Positions 34,135 through 42,911 of a stretch of 64,000 bases of DNA are shown in pieces. A program made the position numbers and the translations under genes. This DNA comes from Haematobia irritans. Its lineage: Eukaryota; Arthropoda; Insecta; Diptera; Muscidae. Below the pieces are notes generated by a model. The model did not search any database. It saw only the letters and a list, made by a program, of their open reading frames with translations, and was not told the origin of the DNA. Location of the stretch: the NCBI RefSeq assembly GCF_050003625.1, contig NC_134397.1:97200162-97264161 (forward strand), in the 5' to 3' direction. Numbering within the stretch: position 1 is the first letter of the stretch; every line of letters starts with the position of its first letter.

Positions 34135-34659
34135 ATGTCTAACCTGCAGAGAAGTGATTTCGCGCTATTGGATTTTCAATACTGTCACGGAAATGAAAAC
34201 TCTATTTACATGAAAGAGCTAGCATATATGGGCGGTTCTTCAGTCGTGCCCAATTACTTTCTCTTCAAACGTCCATTTGATTTTCGAGAATTAACTAGAG
34301 CAGGACGCAGAAAAAATAACTATTGTCGAAATTTTATTCATGGATTGGATTGGATGGATGGTGATATCGATTATTGTAGTGTAGGTGACATTCTCTCACC
34401 ATTGAATTGCTACAAATATATTTTGGTTTTCGGAAAAGCAAAACAGGATTTTTTAAGAAAATATTTGGATGCCGATGTCATAAATTTGGAGTATTCAACA
34501 AGTTTCTCCAAGCAAACTAATTATTTTACTAGATGTGAAATTCATGTTGATCATAGATTTAAGTGTGCACTAAATAATTTATTTAAATTGTTTGTATATG
34601 TAGAATCAAATTTTTCCTATGTCCAAGATTACATTAATGATGAAATTAATAATAAATAA
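34135..34659 (+). CDS. Polinton protein of unknown function (174 residues)
   Basis: ATG start. The sequence opens with FALLDFQYCHG and includes FLFKRPFDFRELTRAGRR, FIHGLDWMDGDIDY and DADVINLEY. I recall related proteins in arthropod mobile elements whose start (D-x-E followed by KEL) looks like an RNase H-fold exonuclease, but here the acidic pair is D-F-Q, so catalytic activity is doubtful. Cys and His residues near the C-terminus (CEIHVDH...C) could bind metal. The gene converges on the BIR gene, and only 29 bases separate the two stops. Confidence 0.6.
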   Translation: MSNLQRSDFALLDFQYCHGNENSIYMKELAYMGGSSVVPNYFLFKRPFDFRELTRAGRRKNNYCRNFIHGLDWMDGDIDYCSVGDILSPLNCYKYILVFGKAKQDFLRKYLDADVINLEYSTSFSKQTNYFTRCEIHVDHRFKCALNNLFKLFVYVESNFSYVQDYINDEINNK

Positions 34660-34688
34660 AACAATAAAAACTTAAATTTATGTATTTT

Positions 34689-35201
34689 TTATTTGTTAGG
34701 TTTATTTAGTTCTTTTAATACGAAAAATGATAATCCATACAATAAAGATATGGTACAAAAATATATGAAAACATAATCAAACTTTTCTTTGAATGAATTG
34801 TAAATTTGTTTGTGTTCTTTATCCATATGTATTCCACAAGTATCTCGTCCTAACTGGGAGAGTAAATGTTCCAATGCATCTGGATTCAATGCGATATTAT
34901 CTGTTTCACAGCGCCTTAACAATGGACAATTGCTGGACCAACGTAAATGTTCACTCAGAATATTGTCATCAGATTTCCAGCCGTATATTTCCACACCACA
35001 GAAATAGCACTTTACATTATCAGCTTTATCAGTATAAAAAAATCCAAACATGGCTAATTCCTTGTAATTAGGATACTCTTTCACCCAGGTGTCGAAAGAT
35101 TTTAGTCGATCTTCTTCTCGATTAAAATGGAGAGCACTAGTTGATTCACACATCTTATCTTTAACACGAAAAACTTTTTTATGATATGCTTCCATCAACA
35201 T
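34689..35201 (-). CDS. BIR-domain (IAP-like) protein with C-terminal membrane anchor
   Basis: 170 residues from the first ATG (35201). A single BIR domain spans residues about 27-97: RLKSFDTWV, a central G-F-F-Y-T-D-K turn, and the zinc ligands Cys65, Cys68, His85 and Cys92 with canonical C-x2-C-x16-H-x6-C spacing. There is no RING. Instead a hydrophobic segment (about 141-163, VFIYFCTISLLYGLSFFVL) suggests a tail anchor in ER, mitochondrial or other membrane. BIR proteins block caspases in insect viruses such as baculoviruses; a similar anti-apoptotic role is likely but unproven. It probably derives from a host gene. Confidence 0.85.
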   Translation of the reverse strand: MLMEAYHKKVFRVKDKMCESTSALHFNREEDRLKSFDTWVKEYPNYKELAMFGFFYTDKADNVKCYFCGVEIYGWKSDDNILSEHLRWSSNCPLLRRCETDNIALNPDALEHLLSQLGRDTCGIHMDKEHKQIYNSFKEKFDYVFIYFCTISLLYGLSFFVLKELNKPNK

Positions 35202-35334
35202 CTCGGCTCTTTTATTCAATAGAACATTTCTGAAAATCTTTAAAATTGTTTACCCCCATCCCATCCACAAATAATAAAATGTAAAGTTTCATTCTGATTT
35301 TGTTAATATATTTATTTTTGAAATTATTTTATAT

Positions 35335-35679
35335 TTATTCTAAATATGGTACATAAAATGAATTTTGAGGTAATACAAATTCTTTTAATTCTAATCTATA
35401 TAAATTATTATCAGCGCCGTCTCGTAGAGGTACTTTGGTAATTGTAAATGCGTCATCGTTGAAACGTGTGATGTCTTCATCGGTCAAGGAATTAAATCTT
35501 GTTGGTAGATATACAATTCCTTTATCTAGTTTGAGGACGACTTTCTCACCAAATTTAGTGTTGCTTCTATGAGCACCCTCTATAAGGTGATCGACATTGA
35601 TAGGCAACTCCTTCATACTTATTATTTTTCTATAATTAAGCGAGTTGAAATTTTTGATTAAGTTGTTGTTGGTTGTCAT
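35335..35679 (-). CDS. Small SSB-like protein
   Basis: 114 residues, ATG start. It has the pattern YRKIISMKELPINVDHLIEG, followed by KFGEKVVLKLDKGIVYLPTRF and late beta segments. This resembles a small OB-like, single-stranded-DNA-binding family common next to insect Polinton and parvo-like elements. A role binding displaced strands during protein-primed replication is an inference. A TATAAATA box (35738-35731, minus) sits about 51 bases before the ATG. Confidence 0.6.
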   Translation of the reverse strand: MTTNNNLIKNFNSLNYRKIISMKELPINVDHLIEGAHRSNTKFGEKVVLKLDKGIVYLPTRFNSLTDEDITRFNDDAFTITKVPLRDGADNNLYRLELKEFVLPQNSFYVPYLE

Positions 35680-35730
35680 TTCGAAAAGCGTCTTAGATCT
35701 TAACTGATGATATGAAATAAAAACACGTCC

Positions 35731-35738
35731 TATTTATA
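35731..35738 (-). promoter_or_regulatory. TATAAATA box of the SSB-like/BIR gene pair
   Basis: It lies on the minus strand about 51 bases upstream of the ATG at 35679, the same spacing seen for the divergent pair at 34077. Confidence 0.5.
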
Positions 35739-36099
35739 TGTAAAATCGTACACACATTTGTATTTCTTTTAAAGGGATAGATTTCACTTTCATTTGTAAA
35801 ACTCGATAATCAGTGGAACTAAAGTCTCTATTAACTAAATTGTCATAGCGGAATTTCTAACTGTTTTCTGTCTATTCCCACGAAAAACAAAAAAAGATAT
35901 TTTGCCGACAATCGTTATTTGTCATAAAAAAGGTCAGTTCACTGACTTTTTTTTTATCTCACTCTAAAATCTTTCGCTAACATCCAGATTTCATACTTTA
36001 ACTAAAATTAATATCCAGGTGCACAGTCGATTTTACAAACACTCTCAATTTTCAATCGACGACTACAACAGGCGCGACCACACGACGAGAACAGTTTTC
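35739..36099. other. Polinton unique region before the right inverted repeat
   Basis: No ORF of note. It holds tttttttatctcactctaa-type AT-rich DNA and probably upstream promoter elements of the leftward pair. Confidence 0.4.
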
Positions 36100-38785
36100 A
36101 AAAATCTTTACTAATTTGTTACGCTCATAAGTATTGTTGACAACGGTCACTTCAATTTTCCATCAACGTTGACAAGTGATGAAAGTGACCCTTTTCATTT
36201 TTCATCCCTTGTTCACTAGTTAGCTTCAACGTGAGAAAATACTTTAGCATTCCCTTTCCCTAGTTTCGATGAACATTTTCCTCCAACACCTGCAGGATCG
36301 TCAGTAGAAGTCAACATCATTGGGTCATATTCAATAGAAATTTATCGAGATCTAATTCTTATTAATGCAAAAGGAAATAAAATCCAACTCTTCGTGTATG
36401 TGGTTAAGTTTTTCCAAAGACATCTCTCAGTGGATCACTGATATCGATGTAATACAATCTCATCACATATGACCTAATGAATGAGCATAATTCATTGTAA
36501 TTAATGATCTCATAAGAATTAAATTAAATGCGCTTCACCCCCCTCCCATTAATAGGAATACATAAAACTATTAAATGCTCCGAAAATACATTAATACGAA
36601 TACATAAAACCATTAGTGGCGCCGAAAATACATTAATACGAATACATAAAACCATTAGTGGCGCCGAAAATACATTAATATGAATACATAAAACCATTAA
36701 ATGCGCCCAAAATACATTAATGCAAATACACAAAATCATTAAATGTTCCAGTCACAACTTACGGTTACGGATCTCGATCCATTCATATCCCCACCATATG
36801 CTAATTAATGAGCACCAATTATTCTAATGCCCAATCCTTATGAAATTAAATTTGCCTTGGGTCTGCCCCTCATTACAAATACATACATTTATTTTTCACA
36901 CAGCGAACATCACCTCATATTATAAAACGGTCCTCTCCGTCCGTCCATCATCTACATTTCCAACTGCCTGTTAACTGCTCTGTCTGTCCACCATCTGCTT
37001 TTCCAACTGCCTGTTAACTGCTCTGTCTGTCCACCATCTGCTTTTCCAACTGCCTGTTAACTGCTCCGGTCTACCTGTCTATCCACATATCTGCTCCTGT
37101 TTACCATTTTCAAAATGGTACATCAAGCAATACAACCCCTTAAAAGATCACTAGCACAGCCCACACAAATCTCCATCTTTACTCTCCTTCTAACAAACAC
37201 CTGCAAAAACTCATACACATCCCAACAACAAACACACTATTCACCATCTTCATAAACATTCCTCATGACGATCACCAACCCTCCATCTTTACTCTCCTTC
37301 TAACAAACACCTGCAAAAACTCGTACACATCCCAACAACAAACACACTATTCACCATCTTCATAAACATCCCCCATGACGATCAACAACCCTCACAAATA
37401 GACCACACACCCTTATCCAACAATCCCATTTCCAGCATCCACATCCCTAATCAACCCTTGTCATCATAATTTATGATCACTTGCCCACCCTCCTATACAG
37501 CAACCCATTAAATTTTGCATAATTCATTGTAATTAATGATCTCATAAGAATTAAATTAAATGCGCTTCGCCCCCCTCTCATTAATAGGAATACATAAAAC
37601 TATTAAATGCGCCGAAAATACATTAATACGAATACATAAAACCATTAGTGCCGCCGAAAATACATTAATACGAATACATAAAACCATTAGTGGCGCCGAA
37701 AATACATTAATATGAATACATAAAACCATTAAATGCGCCCAAAATACATTAATGCAAATACACAAAATCATTAAATGTTCCAGTCACAACTTACGGTTAC
37801 GGATCTCGATCCATTCATATCCCCACCATATGCTAATTAATGAGCACCAATTATTCTAATGCCCAATCCTTATGAAATTAAATTTGCCTTGGGTCTGCCC
37901 CTCATTACAAATACATACATTTATTTTTCACACAGCGAACATCACCTCATATTATAAAACGGTCCTCTCCGTCCGTCCATCATCTACATTTCCAACTGCC
38001 TGTTAACTGCTCTGTCTGTCCACCATCTGCTTTTCCAACTGCCTGTTAACTGCTCTGTCTGTCCACCATCTGCTTTTCCAACTGCCTGTTAACTGCTCCG
38101 GTCTACCTGTCTATCCACATATCTGCTCCTGTTTACCATTTTCAAAATGGTACATCAAGCAATACAACCCCTTAAAAGATCACTAGCACAGCCCACACAA
38201 ATCTCCATCTTTACTCTCCTTCTAACAAACACCTGCAAAAACTCGTACACATCCCAACAACAAACACACTATTCACCATCTTCATAAACATTCCTCATGA
38301 CGATCACCAACCCTCCATCTTTACTCTCCTTCTAACAAACACCTGCAAAAACTCGTACACATCCCAACAACAAACACACTATTCACCATCTTCATAAACA
38401 TCCCCCATGACGATCAACAACCCTCACAAATAGACCACACACCCTTATCCAACAATCCCATTTCCAGCATCCACATCCCTAATCAACCCTTGTCATCATA
38501 ATTTATGATCACTTGCCCACCCTCCTATACAGCAACCCATTAAATTTTATTATCCCAGACGATCAACAACCCTCACAAATAGACCACACACCCTTATCCA
38601 ACAATACAATCCCATTTCCAGCATCCACATCCCTAATCAACCCTTGTCATCATAATTTATGATCACTTGCCCACCCTCCTATACAGCAACCCATTAAATT
38701 TTATTACCCAACCCTTTTTTATACATGTAAATTCCTATACCCAAAGCAATTAACCTGGATCTAGAACTCTATGTTTACCTCTACT
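36100..38785 (-). repeat. Polinton right terminal inverted repeat (2,686 bp)
   Basis: It is the inverse of the left repeat but about 1,050 bp longer, because a block of about 1,032 bp (36486-37517) is tandemly repeated (37518-38549). The join reads attaaattttgcataattcat near 37515. The two blocks are almost identical, as shown by the duplicate 71-codon frames at 36524-36739 and 37556-37771. Those frames are artefacts of the 42-bp repeat. Confidence 0.92.
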
Positions 38786-38791
38786 CTAAAG
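38786..38791 (+). repeat. Polinton target-site duplication, right
   Basis: CTAAAG directly after the element; identical to 20458-20463. Confidence 0.95.
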
Positions 38792-40057
38792 ACATTTTTG
38801 CAATTTTTAACTCCAATTTTTTCCTTCGAACTTCGAAATTTTCTTTAACAAGTGAAAAAAATGAATTATATCTAATAAATTTTCTTGAATTTATCGAAAA
38901 TTATTTACTTAGTTTTGTGAAATCGGCGTGACATCCGCGTTTCTATTACAGTTTAGTTAAAATTTTCTAAAATTAATATATTTTTTCTAAAACTAACTAA
39001 AATTTTCTTTCCTGGTGGGTTCACTGTTTTTTCAGTGTTCCAAAATGAAAACGAATGAAGGGGTTGTTATTCTGTTTTCTTTCTTTATACACCATTACGA
39101 ACATAATTTTTTCTAACTAATTTAAAATAACAAATATTTTGTATATTTTATTTGGTATTATATTATTATTATTATTATTATTATATTTTAACAATCCCTC
39201 CGTATACCATAACAACGCGATTCCAACTAAAAACAACCAACGCGCAAACATATCGATGACAGGTATCGATTGCAGGTAGACAAAAGAGATATAGGAAAAT
39301 TTCCTATATTCTAACAAGTATGTTTCCTTAAGTTTTGAAAGGATTGAATACTTCTTAGTACGAATGAACTAAAATATTTTTCTATGCCAAGTGTTATTCG
39401 CATGTATGATAAGCTTTCTATAATAAAGGAAGTCAGAATTATCATTTTGTAAAAAATTTTACTAAATTTGAGGAATCTTTGTTTTAGTTCATATTTTGTT
39501 TATTTTTACGAATGCTTTATTGTCTGTGAATAAAATTTTTTTGTTCAGTAGTAAATTCTTATACCCAGCGAAGAAAACAGTATTAGTAAAATTCCATGCC
39601 TTATTCTAGTTAATGAACTATTCCTAACTGCTTTAAGTTTAGGATTTTTTTACTGAAGCAAAACCATCCAGATCGGCCGATCAACACAAACTTTTAAAGT
39701 CGGTGAACCAGAAGAAGTGTGGAGAAGTGTGTGAACAAGGCGTAATTTTAATAATTTCTTAGTAAAAACTTCACAAATCTTCACTTTCCCACAAATTTTC
39801 ATTGGAAAATCAAAACAAAAATATATGTATTTTATGTTAACCGGTAATAACATATTATCAGCGAAAATCTAAACATAAATAAACAAAACAAGTGACGTCC
39901 ATAAACTGTCAATCAGACATACTGTAGTACCACTACTAGCGTACTCTCTCTCAAAGCATAAGAAAGACTGTTTGAAAATAATATACGGTAGATGGCGCCA
40001 GTGGTATAGGTGATTGTTGGAGATAAAAAGCGTTATTGAAATTTGAATAAGAAGTTA

Positions 40058-40375
40058 GGTTAGGTTAGGTTAAAGTGGCAGCCCGATTAAGATTCAGGCT
40101 CACTTAGACTATTCAGTCCATTGTGATACCACATTAACTAAAATTACCTATTACATATGGGCACTTCTAGTTTTAACCGCTGAACCTTGATTATTTTTCT
40201 TTGTTGAACCAACCAGATTGTTCCAAAAACATTAGCAGACTGCTTAAGTTAACGTTTTCCAGATCCGCCAGTAATCTGAAGCTATATGCTCCTAAAAGTT
40301 GCTTGCGCTTTACACAAAATGTAGGACACTCACACAAGAGGTGTTTAATTGATTCCTTTTTTTATTAAGTCTATA
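40058..40375 (-). pseudogene. LOA LINE ORF2 C-terminus and 3'UTR
   Basis: On the minus strand this encodes a conserved end with HLLCECPTFCVKRKQLLGAY, continuing to a stop, then 3'UTR and the TAACC-type tail. It is the missing end of the frame at 46053-46328 (CMSCHNAEE), separated from it by LINE E. Confidence 0.65.
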
Positions 40376-41810
40376 CACCCAGAAAAAAGTGACCCCTTCT
40401 TTAAGTTAAAATGAACTCATTGTGAAGAAAGTTGAACTTCGTATAGCGCCAAAGACATTTTTATTTGTTTGAACGATGTGATTTTCGTAGAAATTAGGAA
40501 TAATGCATTCCATATATTAGTTAACATTTTCCTATATTTATATACCACTATACTACAGAATGAAAAAATTTAACTAATTTGAATTCATATATGGAATGAT
40601 TTTATTGAAATTTTTTCATTCATTTCGACAAATCTTACACATTTGTGGTAAAACTTTTACTTCATAATTAGAACTGCTTACCTTCGTTTTTAAATACAAT
40701 TTTATTTATTTCTATAAGCAATTTTATCTTCAATAAAAGACATGTTTTATTAATATATTGAATATATTTATTAAGAATCAACAGCATCGAATCTCTTTGA
40801 AATATTAATTTATTATTCCACTATTTCCAATTTCCGTGTGATATTATCAACTGTAAAACGCACTTTTTCTTCTTCTTGTACTTTTCACTTTTAATAAGTT
40901 GCTGTCTAACGATTTTGTCCTCCTTTTACAATTTCAATACCTACAAATATAAAAAATCATAAAACATTTTTGTTGCAAAAGGTTAGCGTCACTGAATATT
41001 ACCTGATAATTGAAGATTCCAAAATGAAGACAAATGAAAGGGTTGTTATTCTGCTGGTGTTTTCTTTCGTTATACACTATCACGAACATTGATAGATTTA
41101 TTTAAAAAAACGAAAAATTTTCTCACTAATTTAAAATAACAAATATTTTATATATTTTATTTGTTATTTATTATATTATTTTACCATATTATTTTTTAAC
41201 AATCTCTCCGTATACCAAAACAACGCGATTCCAACTAAAAAAACAACCGACGCGCAAATATATCGATTACACCCACGCGCAAACACATCGATTACGATGA
41301 CAGGTATCGATTACAGGTAGACAATAGAAATGTAGGAAAATTTCCTATATTCTAACAAGTGTGTTTCCATAAGTTTTGAAAGGATTGCATATTTCTTAGT
41401 ACGAATGAACTAAAATATTTTTCTATGCCAAGTGTTGTTCGTATGTATGAAAAACTTTCTATTATAAAGGAAGTCGCAATTATCATTTTATAAGAAATTT
41501 TACTAATTTTGAGGAAACTTGGTTTTAGTTCGGTTTTTGTTTATTTTTACGAATGCTTTGTTATCGGTGAATAAAATTTTCTTTTTCAGTAGTAAATTCT
41601 TATACCCAGCGAAGAAAATAGTATGAGTAAAATTCCATGCCTTATTCTAGTTAATGAACTAATCCTAACTGCTTACAGTTTAGGATTTTTTTACTGAAAC
41701 GAGTAAATTTTATTATTTTTCACAAAAATTTACCTTAATGGAAATAAAATGGATAAACTATATTGATGAAAATTTTTTCCTTTAGTTTCGAAGGCACTTT
41801 TTTCTGGGTG
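40376..41810 (+). mobile_element. MITE family 1, copy C
   Basis: 1,435 bp with ends cacccagaaaaaagtg and ttttttctgggtg, and a TA duplication (40374-40375 and 41811-41812). The empty site tctatagatac is present in the tandem duplicate at about 41965-41975. No coding capacity. Confidence 0.88.
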
Positions 41811-42246
41811 TAGATACAAAAATCCTTACAGATTAAAATATACATATATACAATTATTAAGACAATATTATGTCTGAAGCTATATGCTCCTAAAAGTTGT
41901 TTGCGCTTTACACAAAATGTAGGACACTCACACAAGAGGTGTTTAATTGATTCCTTTTTTATTAAGTCTATAGATACAAAAATCCTTACAGACTAAAATA
42001 TACATATATACAATTATTAAGACAATATTATGTGTTTAGTAACATTATAATTTTTCGTTTTAGTGTATCTTTATTTTCTGATAGATCACGTGACGTGATA
42101 GTGTTTATTAAATTGTACACATAATCGACGAAGCGGGTCATTATTTGCATAGTTAGATTGAAAGTATTCGACTTTTAATATATCGAAATTTCGGGTTGGT
42201 CGAATAGGAACATTCAATTGTATGCGGTGTAAAATAAAATCAGATT
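41811..42246 (-). repeat. Tandemly duplicated LINE E 3' end / LOA junction
   Basis: The segment from ctgaagctatatgctcctaa to gacaatattatgt occurs twice: first at 40275-40375 plus 41811-41874 (split by MITE C) and again at 41875-42033. The remainder to 42246 is the LINE E 3'UTR. Confidence 0.6.
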
Positions 42247-42756
42247 TTACTTTCCTTGCAGAACATTTGAAAGAAATAGGATGTTTAACATTATTCTTCT
42301 ACTTTTTAGGGTAGGTAGTTTGATTAAACTTAATCTGTATTCATAAGAGGGCAGTGTCACTGGAGTCCAACCATGACTACGTAGGCAAAATAAAAGGAAT
42401 TGTTTCTGAACAGATTCAATCATGTTTATATAAATATTATAAGATGGGTCCCAAACAATAGATCCATATTCTAAGATACCACGGACTAACGATATGTAGA
42501 GTTTTTTAGTAATGGAAGGATCATTGAATTCTTTGCTCCATCGTTTCATGAAACCAAGAACACCATAAGCTTTATTAACAGTCATCGAAATGTGTTGCCT
42601 GAAATTCAGCCGGCGATCAAGAAAAATTCCTAGATCCAAGATAGACTCAACCGTATGATGTTCATTCCCATTAATGGCGTATTTTGTAATGAAAGAATTA
42701 CTTCGTGAAAATGTCATATGTTTGCATTTTGAGATATTCAGTTCCATTAAATTCAC
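42247..42756 (-). pseudogene. Non-LTR reverse transcriptase C-terminal fragment
   Basis: The translated block contains LNISKCKHMTFSR, ILDLGIFLDRRLNFRQHI and LYISLVRGILEYGSIVW, typical of the region just after the catalytic YxDD box in jockey-like reverse transcriptases. The catalytic part is missing. The clade cannot be fixed from this piece. Confidence 0.7.
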
Positions 42757-42911
42757 ATCACACCATTTAACAAAACTGTTAAGATTGGATTGTAATATAC
42801 ATTGCTCATCTGTGTGTAAAAAATGAATTTGAACCAGACGGAGTGTTTATTGGAGAGAGATTCATTTCAATATCATTATGGCGTAGTTGTAGAGTATTTG
42901 AAGATTCAACA

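Larger units (their letters stand above)
20464..38785 (+). mobile_element. Complete Polinton/Maverick (adintovirus-like) element
   Basis: The element is 18,322 bp, starts AGTAGAGGTAAAC and ends with its inverse, giving the AG...CT ends typical of Polintons. A perfect 6-bp target duplication, CTAAAG, flanks it. It carries protein-primed DNA polymerase B, a retroviral-type integrase, an A32-like packaging ATPase, an adenain-like protease, double- and single-jelly-roll capsid proteins, a PLA2 protein, a BIR protein and several smaller proteins, with no disabling stop in any core gene. The gene set and order suggest a virus-like element able to form particles. It was inserted recently, judging from the matching repeats and duplication. 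Confidence 0.97.
20195..39037 (+). mobile_element. 515-bp MITE (family 2) split by the Polinton
   Basis: The left end is cactcaaaaaaagtgaaccc (from 20195) and the right end gggttcactgttttttcagtg (to 39037). Flanks are a TT duplication (20193-20194 and 39038-39039), and MITE copy A shows the uninterrupted sequence gaagattccaaaatg. Removing the Polinton and one 6-bp duplication leaves 515 bp. A relative with similar ends is at 55829-58665. Confidence 0.85.
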
